This document shows, piece by piece, positions 54,505 through 63,733 of a stretch of DNA of 64,000 nt. Where the stretch lies: assembly GCA_031269335.1 (NCBI GenBank), contig JAISZI010000031.1, positions 16,820 through 80,819 of the forward strand, written 5' to 3'. Position numbers and translations under genes: made by a program. Origin of the DNA: Puniceicoccales bacterium. GTDB lineage: Bacteria; Verrucomicrobiota; Verrucomicrobiia; Opitutales; UBA953. Below the pieces are notes generated by a model. That model was not told the origin of the DNA. It saw only the letters and a list, made by a program, of their open reading frames with translations, and did no database searches. Position 1 is the first letter of the stretch. Each line of letters starts with the position of its first letter.

Positions 54505-54780
54505 GTGCAGACGCCTATTCTTTACATCAAAAAAGGGTGTCCGTGGTGCGAAGATGCACTCGGCTTTTTCCGTTCACGGGGCATCCAGCTGAACGTTTTT
54601 GATGTCACGGTGAACGCTGCGGCGTTGCGCCAGCTGCGACACGTTAGCGGGCAGAGCAAATGCCCCACCTTTGAATTTGGCGACTTTGTCGTGGCTGATT
54701 TCAGCGTGAAAGAGTTTCTCGACGCTGTGGATCGCCACCCGCCCATGCGCAGTCAACTTGGGTTGGACAATCCCGCCTGA
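54505..54780 (+). CDS. Glutaredoxin
   Basis: 91 aa from a GTG start at 54505; no ATG is available upstream of the first strand (PILYIKKGCPWCEDAL). The CPWC dithiol site (about residues 12-15) and the cis-proline region SKCPTFEFGDFVVADF mark a thioredoxin-fold glutaredoxin. It reduces protein disulfides or glutathione mixed disulfides, or binds Fe-S clusters. It diverges from lptD and lies 39 nt upstream of the SDR gene. Confidence 0.88.
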   Translation: MQTPILYIKKGCPWCEDALGFFRSRGIQLNVFDVTVNAAALRQLRHVSGQSKCPTFEFGDFVVADFSVKEFLDAVDRHPPMRSQLGLDNPA

Positions 54781-54819
54781 CCGCGCATTTTTTAAGACAA
54801 CTCCTTTTTTAAGACTTTC

Positions 54820-55578
54820 ATGGACCTAAATCTGAAAAACAAAGTGGTGCTCGTCACGGGTGGAAGTCGTGGCATCGGAGAAGCGATTTGCGAAGGGTTT
54901 TCCGCCGAAGGGGCACGCGTGGCGTTTAACTACGCTTCCAGCCACGAACGGGCGGCGAAGATTGCGGCGCGCCTACGCGAGCGTGGAGCCTGGGCGGGTG
55001 CTTTCGCCGCCGACATGGGCAAGCCGGACGAAGTGGCGGCGTTGATTGATGCGGTTGAGCGCGAGGCGGGCAGGATTGATATCCTTGTCAACAACGCCGC
55101 CGTGTGCCCGAAGGGACCGGTGACGTCTTACTCCATAGAAGAATGGGAGCGCACCTTCGCCGTGAATGTTTCCGGTGCGTTTCTCGCCACGCGTGCGGTA
55201 GTGGCGCGATTGCTCGCCGAAGAAAAGACCGGCACCATCGTCAATATCGTTTCACAAGCGGCGTTTCGCGGCTCCACGACCGGACATCTGCCGTATGACA
55301 GCAGCAAAGGTGCCTTGGTTTCTCTCACGGTAGGGCTGGCGCGCGAAATCTCCGCGAAAGGAATCCGCGTGAACGCCGTGGCACCCGGCCTTGTGCGCAC
55401 CGAAATGGTCGCCAAGACATGGGAAGAACGCAAAGAGCATTACTTGCGAAACATTCCCATCGGACGCATCGCCGAACCCGAAGAAATCGCAAACGCGGTT
55501 CTCTTTCTCGCGTCAGACCGGGCAAGTTACATCACGGGCGCGACCCTTGACATCTCCGGCGGGATGATAATGCGATAA
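54820..55578 (+). CDS. Short-chain dehydrogenase/reductase (FabG-like)
   Basis: 252 aa classical SDR. NAD(P)-binding LVTGGSRGIGEAICEGF, the NNAA motif in ILVNNAAVCPKG, catalytic Ser in NIVSQAA, and YxxxK in LPYDSSKGAL are all present, followed by RVNAVAPGLVRTEM. It could be a 3-oxoacyl-ACP reductase. However, position ahead of an MFS transporter, a sugar kinase and an SMP-30-like protein favours a sugar or polyol dehydrogenase. Confidence 0.85.
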   Translation: MDLNLKNKVVLVTGGSRGIGEAICEGFSAEGARVAFNYASSHERAAKIAARLRERGAWAGAFAADMGKPDEVAALIDAVEREAGRIDILVNNAAVCPKGPVTSYSIEEWERTFAVNVSGAFLATRAVVARLLAEEKTGTIVNIVSQAAFRGSTTGHLPYDSSKGALVSLTVGLAREISAKGIRVNAVAPGLVRTEMVAKTWEERKEHYLRNIPIGRIAEPEEIANAVLFLASDRASYITGATLDISGGMIMR

Positions 55579-55648
55579 CAGTGCCCGCTCTTTTTTCCTT
55601 TCTTTTTTCCGTCCCCGCCCTTCTCTTCCCTTCCTTCTCCATTCTCTC

Positions 55649-56932
55649 ATGAGCAACAACAACGACAATCCCGCCGGTTCCTCCGGCTCCTTCCGAATCA
55701 ACAGCATGCTCGCCGGCATGATGTTCCTCCAGTACATGTTAGTTGCGGTATTCTTCCCGCAGCTATCAAGTTATCTCAAAAAGATGAACGTGGACGGCTA
55801 TTACACCTCGCTAATCCTTAGCTCGATGGCAATAGGCTCCATGCTCTCCCCCGTTATCGGGGCACTCGCAGACCGATACTTTCCCGCGCAACGCGTGCTC
55901 AGTGTCGCAAATATCTTAACTGCCATTTTCCTCGCCCTCGCAGCCACTGCCGACGGACCGTTCAAGTTGTTTGTATTTACTTTGCTGGCAATGATTTGCT
56001 ACATGCCGACATGGAGCCTCACAAGCTCGATTGCCATGACTCACGCCAAGCCGGAAATTTTCCCGCGCATCCGCATGTTCGGCACTATCGGCTGGGTGGC
56101 ATCGGGTCTTTTCAGCATCGTGGCAATCAACCTGTGCAATGTCCCCGCATTCGACAGCACAAAGCTCCCCCTCTATTGCGGCGCGGCAATCGCCGTCGTC
56201 GCCGCTATCTCAAACATCTTTTTGCCCAACACCCCTCCCGGCCGCAAGGACACTCCCTTCTCCCCCTCCGAAGTGTTGGGCCTGAAAGCCTTCTCGCTCC
56301 TGCGCGATAAAAATTACCTCGTCTTTTTCACCTGCATATTCTTTGCCACAATCCCCTTTACACTATATTTTAACTACGGTGCTACTTTTCTTGACGACTA
56401 CGGTTTTACATACAAAACTGTCACCATGAATTGGGGTCAATGCGCCGAGATGTTCTTCCTCTTTGTGACGACGACGCTCATGACGCGGCTCGGCATTAAA
56501 AAGGCAATTCTTCTGGGTCTGTTGGCACTCACGCTCCGCTACGGCGCGTTCTGGCTCGCCGCCAAACAAGACGTCACCGGATTGTTCTACGCCGGCATTC
56601 TCTTCCACGGGCTTATTTTCGGATTACTCTTCGTAGGCGGACAAGTTTACACAGACAAAAAATCCCCCGCCGGTCTTCGCTCCCAATCCCAGGGCATGCT
56701 CGCATTTTCCATCTGGGGCATCGCCATTCTGCTGGCTAACTTTATCATTATCAAGCTAATTGATTTTTACACTACAACTTCCACACAGATAGTCAAAGAC
56801 ACCCTTGACCGCGTTGTCGTGCAAAAAGTAGATTGGATACCGCTCTTCGAGATAGCCACCTACGCGTCCATCGGCGCATTTGTCTTCTTCCTGCTCTTTT
56901 TCAGAGAAGAAAAAGAACCTGCCCTGCAATAA
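55649..56932 (+). CDS. MFS transporter, nucleoside/sugar:H+ symporter type
   Basis: 427 aa with about twelve hydrophobic segments (for example MLAGMMFLQYMLVAVFF, SSMAIGSMLSPVIGALADRYF, IFLALAATADGPFKLFVFTL, IWGIAILLANFIIIKLI). The loop GALADRYFPAQRVL and IRMFGTIGWVASGLF resemble the NupG/XapB nucleoside-H+ symporter branch, which in this phylum is often found in sugar loci. The Ser/Asn-rich N-terminus is cytoplasmic. It lies between the SDR and the kinase, whose substrate it may import. Confidence 0.85.
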   Translation: MSNNNDNPAGSSGSFRINSMLAGMMFLQYMLVAVFFPQLSSYLKKMNVDGYYTSLILSSMAIGSMLSPVIGALADRYFPAQRVLSVANILTAIFLALAATADGPFKLFVFTLLAMICYMPTWSLTSSIAMTHAKPEIFPRIRMFGTIGWVASGLFSIVAINLCNVPAFDSTKLPLYCGAAIAVVAAISNIFLPNTPPGRKDTPFSPSEVLGLKAFSLLRDKNYLVFFTCIFFATIPFTLYFNYGATFLDDYGFTYKTVTMNWGQCAEMFFLFVTTTLMTRLGIKKAILLGLLALTLRYGAFWLAAKQDVTGLFYAGILFHGLIFGLLFVGGQVYTDKKSPAGLRSQSQGMLAFSIWGIAILLANFIIIKLIDFYTTTSTQIVKDTLDRVVVQKVDWIPLFEIATYASIGAFVFFLLFFREEKEPALQ

Positions 56933-56959
56933 AGATACAACCACCCTGCCCCACGGCTC

Positions 56960-58453
56960 ATGTCTCAAAACACCACTTATTTCGTCGGCGTTGATAACGG
57001 CGGCACACTCTCCAAGGCCGCCGTTTTCGACGCACAAGGGCGCGAGATAGCCGTTGCCTCGCGCCGCGTGAACACGCTCACGCCCCGCGCCGGTTGGAGC
57101 GAGCGCGACATGGAAACACTCTGGCAAGACACCGCCGCCGCCATCCGCGACGCTGTCCAGCAATCCGGCGTCGCTCCCGAACAAATCCGCGCCATAGCCT
57201 GCACTGGTCACGGCAACGGTCTTTATCCACTCGGGAAAAACGGGAAAATAATCCGTAACGCCATCAACTCCAACGATTCCCGCGCACAGAGCCACATAGA
57301 CCGCTGGCTCAAAAATAAAATTGACGAAAAAGTCCTGCCCTTGACCGCGCAAAGTCTTTGGGCGGCGCAGCCAGCCCCCCTGCTCGCATGGCTGCGCGAC
57401 AACGAGCCGGATGTCTTTCGCGACATCGAAACCGTCCTCATGGCAAAGGATTACATTCGCTACCGCCTCACGGGAGAATTGCGCGCCGAAATCACCGACA
57501 TGTCCGGCACGGGCCTCATGAACGTCGTCAACCGGTGCTACGATAACGCCGTTCTCGAAGCCTACGGCATCCCCGAAATCGCCCGCCGCCTCCCCCCGCT
57601 CGTAGAATCTACCGCCATCGCCGGCACCATCACCCCCGCCGCCGCCAACCTCACCGGCCTGCCCGCCGCAATCCCCGTCGCCGGCGGCATGTTTGACATT
57701 GATGCCTGCGCCCTCTCCTCCGGCATCCTCGATTCACGCCAATTCTCCATCGTAGCCGGCACATGGGGAAATAACCAATACATTGCCCGCGAACCGCTCA
57801 TCGACCGCGACCTCTTCATGACGAGTTGTTACGCCATTCCGGGCTGGTTCCTCATGCTCGAAGGAAGCCCGACCTCCGCCGGAAACCTCGAATGGTTCCT
57901 TGAAACCTTTTTCGCAAAAGAACGCACCGATTGGGGAACACAATTTTACACACGCATCTCCCAAATGGTCGCGAACGTCCCCCCCGACGCCTCGCAAATT
58001 ATATTTCTCCCCTTTCTCAACGGCTGCAATTGCGGCAAACTCAAAGGCGGCTTTTTCAACCTCGACGCCACCCACGGGCAAGCCGCCCTCCTGCGCGCCG
58101 TCTTTGAAGGCGTCGCCTTCGCCCACTATCAACATATAGAACGCCTCTTAAAATTTAGAGATTTCCCCGACGTCATCCGCCTCACCGGAGGAGCCGCCCG
58201 CGACCCCGTCTGGTGTCAACTCTTCGCCGATTGCATCGGCGCACCCGTCGAAGTGCCCGCCGGTTCAGAACTGGGCGCCCTCGGTGCCGCCATCGTCGCC
58301 ACCGTCGCCACCGGACTCCACGCCGACGTTAAAGAAGCCGTCAACGCAATGACCGCGATTGAAAAAAGATATGAACCAAACCCGGCGGCAACTGTCATCT
58401 ACCGCACTAAATACGCCGCTTATCAGACCTTGATTAAAAAACTAAAAAGCTGA
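56960..58453 (+). CDS. FGGY kinase, LyxK (L-xylulose kinase)-like
   Basis: 497 aa. FVGVDNGGTLSKAAVFDAQG, GWSERDMETLWQD, ACTGHGNGLYPLGKNG, MAKDYIRYRLTGEL, VAGTWGNNQYIA, EGSPTSAGNLEWFLETFF, IIFLPFLNGCNCGKL and RLTGGAARDPVWCQLFADC follow the order and wording of E. coli LyxK/YiaP-type kinases rather than the RhaB type at 45.5 kb. Likely substrate: an L-ketose such as L-xylulose or a keto-gulonate; this is by similarity. It is 27 nt after the MFS gene and 65 nt before the lipoprotein gene. Confidence 0.88.
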   Translation: MSQNTTYFVGVDNGGTLSKAAVFDAQGREIAVASRRVNTLTPRAGWSERDMETLWQDTAAAIRDAVQQSGVAPEQIRAIACTGHGNGLYPLGKNGKIIRNAINSNDSRAQSHIDRWLKNKIDEKVLPLTAQSLWAAQPAPLLAWLRDNEPDVFRDIETVLMAKDYIRYRLTGELRAEITDMSGTGLMNVVNRCYDNAVLEAYGIPEIARRLPPLVESTAIAGTITPAAANLTGLPAAIPVAGGMFDIDACALSSGILDSRQFSIVAGTWGNNQYIAREPLIDRDLFMTSCYAIPGWFLMLEGSPTSAGNLEWFLETFFAKERTDWGTQFYTRISQMVANVPPDASQIIFLPFLNGCNCGKLKGGFFNLDATHGQAALLRAVFEGVAFAHYQHIERLLKFRDFPDVIRLTGGAARDPVWCQLFADCIGAPVEVPAGSELGALGAAIVATVATGLHADVKEAVNAMTAIEKRYEPNPAATVIYRTKYAAYQTLIKKLKS

Positions 58454-58518
58454 ACAAACAGAAACCTTCCCCCTCCCACTTTCTTTGCCACCGCAAGCAA
58501 CAACAAAACACAACACAC

Positions 58519-59625
58519 ATGAAAACAACAACACTACTCAACATCGCAATCGCCGGCGCAACACTCGCATTCAGCGCAGGCTGCTGCAACTGGTGCAAAG
58601 CACCAGCCGACAGCAAAGCCGACCCGCCAAAACTGCTCGACGGCAAACCATTGCCAACGACCTATTACAGCCCCGACGGCATGACACTCGGCACCGACGG
58701 CTACGTCTATGTCGCCATCAATCAAAGCGCAGGAAACTGGAAGTATCCCGCAAAAATCGCCCGCATCTCCCCCGACGATAAAATAGAGGATTTCCACACC
58801 CTCCAGCTCCACGCCAAAACAAAAAAGACCTCCCCCCTCGGCATCACATTTGCTTCGGACGGAAATCTTTACGTCTCTGACAACCAAACATTCGTCACAA
58901 GCGAACCCGGACTCTCCGGCATCATCCGCGTCGTCATCAAAGACGGCAAACCCGTGCGCGACGAACTTGTCGCCGTCGGCTTCAACGCCGCCAACGGCAT
59001 CACCCAACGCGGCAATTATCTCTACGTCGCCGAAACCACCCTCGGCACAAAAGATAAATACACAAGCGGCGTCTATCGCATCGCCCTCAGCGAACTCAAA
59101 GCAAACGCCCCCCTGCGCCTCACCGGCATAGGAGACCCGCACATCATCCTCACCTTTGAGACAAAAAGCCCCACCCAGAAAGTCGGCGCAAACGGCGTGG
59201 ACTTCGACTCCAAAGGAAATCTCTACGTGAACAACTTCGGAGACAACGAAGTGAGAAAATACACCTTCAAAAAAGACGGCTCCATCGCCTCGTCCCAAGT
59301 TTTCGCCCGCCCAAAAGGAGCAATCAGCCTCGACGGTCTCCACATTGACAGCGAAGACAACCTCTGGATCGCCGACTTCGTCGGCAACGCCATCGTCAAA
59401 ATAAACGCAAAAACCGGCAAATCGCAGATCGTCTCCCAAAACGCCGTCCCCGCCGACGGTGCCAACGGCGAACTCGACACGCCCTCCGAATGCATCCGCC
59501 GCGGCAATAAAGTTTATGTCTCAAACATAGACCTCAACAACGGTCCCCACAAAACCGACGCATTCCAAACCATCTCCGTCATTACTCTCACGGACAACAC
59601 TCCCCCAGCAGCCGCGAAAAAGTAA
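58519..59625 (+). CDS. SMP-30/gluconolactonase-like beta-propeller lipoprotein
   Basis: 368 aa. A lipobox signal (LAFSAGC, Cys22) predicts a lipid-anchored, periplasmic or surface protein. Repeating blades (YYSPDGMTLGTDGYVYVAIN, LGITFASDGNLYVSDN, VDFDSKGNLYVNNFGDNEVR, IDSEDNLWIADFVGNAIVKI) match SMP-30/NHL propellers, many of which hydrolyse sugar lactones. With the SDR this suggests oxidation of a sugar to a lactone and its opening, while the kinase suggests a phosphorylating branch. It ends with a strong intrinsic terminator. Confidence 0.8.
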   Translation: MKTTTLLNIAIAGATLAFSAGCCNWCKAPADSKADPPKLLDGKPLPTTYYSPDGMTLGTDGYVYVAINQSAGNWKYPAKIARISPDDKIEDFHTLQLHAKTKKTSPLGITFASDGNLYVSDNQTFVTSEPGLSGIIRVVIKDGKPVRDELVAVGFNAANGITQRGNYLYVAETTLGTKDKYTSGVYRIALSELKANAPLRLTGIGDPHIILTFETKSPTQKVGANGVDFDSKGNLYVNNFGDNEVRKYTFKKDGSIASSQVFARPKGAISLDGLHIDSEDNLWIADFVGNAIVKINAKTGKSQIVSQNAVPADGANGELDTPSECIRRGNKVYVSNIDLNNGPHKTDAFQTISVITLTDNTPPAAAKK

Positions 59626-59644
59626 TCACCTCCACAAAACACAC

Positions 59645-59680
59645 GCTACACGGACACCAAGGTTCCGTGTAGCTTTTTTT
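59645..59680 (+). terminator. Intrinsic terminator of the SDR-MFS-kinase-lactonase run
   Basis: GCTACACGGA / TCCGTGTAGC, a perfect 10-bp stem with a 9-nt loop followed by seven T, starts 20 nt after the stop of the propeller lipoprotein gene. Confidence 0.9.
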
Positions 59681-59699
59681 GTGTCGTCAAAGGGTTGAA

Positions 59700-59984
59700 A
59701 AGCCCGCCGCAGCGGATCCGCACCTATGCCTCCGCGCCCCGGAGGGGCACAACGTGAATAACCGCCGGTGGAGCGCGAGCACAGCGAGCGCGGAACCGGC
59801 GGATCAGCTCCCCCCCTACCCGCGCCCCGAAGGGGCGCAACTCCAGCAACTTCTGACTTCGCCAATGCGCCTTGTAGTCGCGCCCCTCCGGGGCGCGGGT
59901 GGAGGGCGTCCGCCGTCCGGCAGTTTCGCTACGCTCCACTGCTGGTTATTCCCGTTATCCACCTTCGGGGGAGCGCGGGTGAAC
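59700..59984. repeat. Element D copy between the sugar operon and the TonB receptor
   Basis: AACGTGAATAACCG at 59751-59764 has a degraded inverse (TGGTTATTCCCGTTA) at 59942-59957. The GCGAGCACAGCGAGCGC palindrome and two CGCGCCCC-GGGGCGC hairpins lie inside, and an element B half-unit (CCTTCGGGGGAGCGCG) at 59962-59978 touches the receptor stop. No gene is seen in this 359-nt gap. Confidence 0.85.
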
Positions 59985-62777
59985 TTAAAACGAGTAGCTG
60001 ATTTTAGCTTGGAGTCCGAGGCGTTCGAGCGGGAGGAGGTAGGTGTAGGAATTTCCTCCAATGCCGCCGGAGGGACTCCAGCCTCTTTCATCGGTGACGT
60101 TTAAGATGTCAATGTCGGCGCGCAGAAGACCTTTTCCGAGCTTGTGCGTGTAGAACACTCCCAAATCAAGGTTGTATTGCACGGGGACTTTTACCGAGGC
60201 ATTGGCGGTGACATTCCATTCGGAAGTTGCCCAGAAGGTTGCCTTGACGCCGACGCCGTTGTCCCACTGGTAACTTCCCCAGAGGTTGAACGTGTGCAAG
60301 GGTTGCCCTGTGGAACGTGCTCCGGTATCCTTGGAAGTGACATGGATATAGGAGTAGTTGGCCCCAAGGAGCGTGCGTGCGCTGGGTTGATAGGTGAGTG
60401 AAAATTCGAGACCCTCGAAAAGCTGCGTCGAATTCATAATAGCCCGCGTTGTCGGGTCCGTGTAAGAGTCGGTGCGTGTCTGGCGGAAATAGGCGAAATT
60501 AGAGAAAAGAGTGTTTCGTATAAGCTCCGCTTTAGCACCGAATTCAAGCAGTTTGCTCGGTGTTTTGAAGTGATTCGGGTCGAGTGTGTTTGAGCCAAAA
60601 AACGACCAGCCGTCGGCTTCGCAGCAGCCGCATCCTGTGATGGTTTGCGAGTAATCGTAAGTGGCGTAAACGTTCAACCATGACGTTGCGTGAAAAACGA
60701 TGCTGGCGTCAAACTGACCGTTCCATCCATAGTAAGAATCGCTTGCGCGCACAGTGGCGTCTTCGTGAAAAACTCCGGCTTCAAAGAATCTCTTGGTGAG
60801 ATTCGTATGTTCGGCTTTGTCGGCGATATAAGAGAGGCGTCCGGCGACGTGGACGGTGAGCGGTTTCCCAATGTCAACTTTGTGGTCTGTAAAGAGATTG
60901 TGGTAGCGGAGCGTATTTTCGCGGCGGTCATAGAAACTTGTGAAGCCGGTGGTAAGAAAGGAGTTTGCGATACCAAGCGAGCGCAGTGTTCCGCCGTCCC
61001 ACCAGCTTGGCTCCCAGTCCACGTAACCGTAACCGGTGCGAATGACGCCGCGGTTGTTCACGCCGGGGTCGCCGGGGTTGCCGATGTTAATTGGCGAAAC
61101 GCCAAGGAGATCGCTGACGTGAACTTGATATTCGGATGTGCTAAGTTTTGATGACCAATCCAGTCCGTAGGAACCAAAAATATCGGTATATTCCGAGGCA
61201 TTGGCGCCTGCGAGATTGGAGACGGCAGCGTCGCAGGTGTTGACTAGATGGCGGTAGCTTGTCCCGGTATTGCTTTGGTGGCGAATTGCGATGCCTGCGA
61301 TGGAAAACTCGTGATTTGTTTGCAACTCGAAGCGTGTTTCAAAGAGCTTGTTTGGGTGTTCGCTGTAATAGAAATCGTATTTTTGGTTGCGGTTGTTAAT
61401 ATACTGGTAGGAGGTGCGGTTCACGAAGGTAAAATGCTCGTTAAGTTCCACCGTTGTGACGACTTGTGCGATGTATTCCTGCGCAACGTTGTTGTTGTAA
61501 CTTGAATTCCCGTCCACGGTTTGGTGCCCTTCGATTTCGCGGCGTTCCGTTCCGTAGCCTTGGGGCGCGACAAAGGAAAGTTTCCCGTAATTGGTGGGCG
61601 AGTTCCACGGTTCGCTGCCAAGCGCATAGGCGAGCGAGCCATCGGGTTTCGTCCAGCCATTGAGCGAGGGATTGAAAGTGTAGGCGACGCTGGCGGGATC
61701 GTAAAAGGGATTGCTGGGATAGGGATAGGAAACTTGCGGAACATAGTCGCCAGTGCGGTATTTCCAATTGCTGACGAGTTGCTGATCAATGCGATTGATG
61801 CCCCAGGGGACGCCGCCTTCAGAGGCGAGATAGGTGAAATTGGCGTCGATGGTGACTTTTTTGGCGGGTTTCCATGTGACAGCACCATAGATGTCTTTGA
61901 AATCACCCGCCGAGCCGTTCCAGTATTGTTCCGCTTCGGTGCGCTGGACACTTAAACGGACGGCAAGCTCGTCTTTGATGAGGACAAGGCTGTGGTCGAG
62001 TTGGACGGAGTATTGGTTGTAGGAAGTAGCAGGAGTGGTGCCGATGCGCCCGCCTTGGACGGAAATGGTGGTGTGCGGTCCGTCCAAGAAAGGTTTTTTA
62101 GTGATGTAGTTTACGTAACCGGAAGTGCGTGCGGTGGAGCCTTGGGAAACGCTCGGGACGCCGGCGACGATGTCCACGGATTCCCACGCATTGTTGTTGA
62201 AAGGGCGCAGGGCGGGATTGAAGAGAATGGTGCCGTTGCGGGCAGTATCGGCGGTGCTGCCACGGATATTGGCAATGGAATAGGTGGAAGTCGTGCCGCG
62301 GCGGACACTGGGCGAGTAACGGGAGAAATCCGTGAAATTGCGGATGTTGTCGTTCGCCAATTGGGCAGAGGAGATTTGGAACACCGAGCGCGGAGTGTCT
62401 TTGAGGAGTTCGTTGAACCCGTAAAGGGAACGCGAGGGGCGCACAGGAAGCACGCTGTTCTCGATGCCAGCACCTTCGACTTCGACATCGCCGAGAATGA
62501 CGGCTTCGTCATCGGTCGCAGGTGCGGTGGTGGTGGGCGCGGTGGGCGCGGTGGGCGCGGCGGTGGGTGCGGCGGTGGGTGCGGCGGGTTTTGCGGCAGC
62601 GGCGGGTTTTGGCGCAGCGGTAGTGGACGCGGCAGGCGCGGGTGCCGACGCGGCGGGCTTTGGCGCAGTGGCGGTGGTGTCGGGCGCGGCAAGTGCGGCT
62701 GGTGCGGTTGTGACGGCGGGCAGCGCGAGCGCGACGGCGAGCGTTTGTAAGAAGCGTTTGCTAAGTGTGTATTTCAT
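59985..62777 (-). CDS. TonB-dependent outer membrane receptor
   Basis: 930 aa. A Sec signal (FLQTLAVALALPAVTTAPAALA) is followed by an Ala/Pro/Thr linker (about residues 30-88, tandem PTAAPTAAPTAPTAP), then the plug domain (GFNELLKDTPRSVFQISS, ANIRGSTADTARNGTILF, VDIVAGVPSVSQGSTARTSG, VNYITKKP) and a 22-strand-type barrel ending LGLQAKISYSF. The plug style is close to FhuA/FpvA-type siderophore receptors and to the many receptors of unknown ligand in Opitutaceae. Transport needs TonB-ExbBD, not present here. The stop codon borders repeat DNA. Confidence 0.9.
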   Translation of the reverse strand: MKYTLSKRFLQTLAVALALPAVTTAPAALAAPDTTATAPKPAASAPAPAASTTAAPKPAAAAKPAAPTAAPTAAPTAPTAPTTTAPATDDEAVILGDVEVEGAGIENSVLPVRPSRSLYGFNELLKDTPRSVFQISSAQLANDNIRNFTDFSRYSPSVRRGTTSTYSIANIRGSTADTARNGTILFNPALRPFNNNAWESVDIVAGVPSVSQGSTARTSGYVNYITKKPFLDGPHTTISVQGGRIGTTPATSYNQYSVQLDHSLVLIKDELAVRLSVQRTEAEQYWNGSAGDFKDIYGAVTWKPAKKVTIDANFTYLASEGGVPWGINRIDQQLVSNWKYRTGDYVPQVSYPYPSNPFYDPASVAYTFNPSLNGWTKPDGSLAYALGSEPWNSPTNYGKLSFVAPQGYGTERREIEGHQTVDGNSSYNNNVAQEYIAQVVTTVELNEHFTFVNRTSYQYINNRNQKYDFYYSEHPNKLFETRFELQTNHEFSIAGIAIRHQSNTGTSYRHLVNTCDAAVSNLAGANASEYTDIFGSYGLDWSSKLSTSEYQVHVSDLLGVSPINIGNPGDPGVNNRGVIRTGYGYVDWEPSWWDGGTLRSLGIANSFLTTGFTSFYDRRENTLRYHNLFTDHKVDIGKPLTVHVAGRLSYIADKAEHTNLTKRFFEAGVFHEDATVRASDSYYGWNGQFDASIVFHATSWLNVYATYDYSQTITGCGCCEADGWSFFGSNTLDPNHFKTPSKLLEFGAKAELIRNTLFSNFAYFRQTRTDSYTDPTTRAIMNSTQLFEGLEFSLTYQPSARTLLGANYSYIHVTSKDTGARSTGQPLHTFNLWGSYQWDNGVGVKATFWATSEWNVTANASVKVPVQYNLDLGVFYTHKLGKGLLRADIDILNVTDERGWSPSGGIGGNSYTYLLPLERLGLQAKISYSF

Positions 62778-62828
62778 GTGTGGACATTCTTTGCTTTGAA
62801 GAGCTGTGTTGTTGGACGGGCAGCTTTG

Positions 62829-62907
62829 TTGTGTTTTTTAGTAAAAATTAAAGAATTAAAAACGAGGCCGCGCAGGTATTAGATTTTTAATTGTGTTCTT
62901 TAGTAAA
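62829..62907. promoter_or_regulatory. Direct repeat in the AT-rich leader of the receptor gene
   Basis: TTGTGTTTTTTAGTAAA (62829-62845) and TTGTGTTCTTTAGTAAA (62891-62907) are 17-bp direct repeats with one mismatch, 62 bp apart, within the AT-rich 62.78-62.93 kb region upstream of the TonB receptor. They could be operator or promoter elements. Function is not shown. Confidence 0.4.
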
Positions 62908-62939
62908 TTTAATAACATTACGGCGTCCGGAGCAGTTCC

Positions 62940-63130
62940 GTGGCACCTCCTGGAGCCGCACCTTTGGGGCTTTTGGTGTTGATAATGACCTTCAAACCCA
63001 GGGCGTTGCCCTGTGGTTTGGAAGAGAAAGGGAAGAAAAAAGCACCAAAGGGGCGACTCCAAGTTAGCCCAGGGCAACGCCCTGGGGTTCGGATGTCCAT
63101 TAACAACCACAAAACCCAAAAGGGCGGCTG
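62940..63130. repeat. Two CCCAGGGC palindromes upstream of tnpB
   Basis: A slightly degraded copy (62997-63016) and a perfect copy (63068-63086), with GCACCTTTGGGGCTTTTGG and AGCACCAAAGGGGC neighbours in opposite orientation, form an inverted pair. Together with the AT-rich leader they fill the gap between the receptor and tnpB; no gene is seen. Confidence 0.85.
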
Positions 63131-63191
63131 TAACCGTTCCCGAAAGTCCCCCCTAACTTTGGTCGGTGCCCGCTGGTAACATCGCGGGCGT

Positions 63192-63581
63192 ATGTTTTCT
63201 TTCAATTCTCATTCTAAAATCCTGCTGGCGGTTGAACCTGTGGATTTGCGCAAAAACTTTGCCGGACTCTGGGCACTGGCGTCGGAGACGCTGGGCGTAG
63301 AGCCGCGCAGCGACTCGGTTTTTGTTTTCACGAACCGCACTCACTCGCGGGTGAAGATTCTCGCTTGGGACGGCACGGGTGTTTGGGTCTGCGCGAAGCG
63401 TCTCGAAAAAGGGACGTTTGCTTGGCCTCGAAACACCGCAAGCGGCCGTTCCCATCGCGCAGCCGCCGCCACCGCCGCGCCTTGTGTTAAAATCCGCATC
63501 GAGCCGACGGCGCTTGTGATGTTGCTCGACGGCTTCGATCTGCGCGAGGGTTGCCGCCGCCCGTGGTTCGAGCGCGAGTAG
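63192..63581 (+). mobile_element. tnpB: IS66-family TnpB (Orf2) protein, isolated
   Basis: 129 aa. KILLAVEPVDLRKNFAGLWA, VFVFTNRTHSRVKILAWDGTG and VCAKRLEKGTFAWP are the standard blocks of the IS66 accessory protein TnpB, which is needed with TnpA and the DDE transposase TnpC for IS66 transposition. Neither partner is found beside it and I see no IS66-type terminal repeats, so this is a remnant or a stray single gene. The frame is intact. Confidence 0.85.
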
Positions 63582-63634
63582 CGTCGCCTTGGAGAATTGA
63601 AGCGCGCCGCGAAAAACACTCTCCAACGAGTACA

Positions 63635-63733
63635 TTTTTGCGCAATAAAACTCTCTTAAAAGACGTCCAACTCGCCCTCTACAACGGCGAACGCCAAAAA
63701 GAGTTTATATTGCAGACACTCCTAAAAAAATAA
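63635..63733 (+). pseudogene. 3' remnant of an unidentified gene after tnpB
   Basis: The frame TFLRNKTLLKDVQLALYNGE... ends in TAA at 63733. From about 63650 its codons have strong C/G third positions (GAC GTC CAA CTC GCC CTC), as in genuine local genes, while the upstream part of the track's 60-aa ORF is antisense or out of frame to tnpB. It reads as the last ~30 codons of a gene whose 5' part was lost. No family recognised. Confidence 0.4.

Noticed and set aside
63551-63733. 60-aa ORF after tnpB as a complete gene
   Set aside because: Its first half overlaps tnpB out of frame and lacks coding character; only the last ~30 codons look genuine, so it is listed as a remnant.
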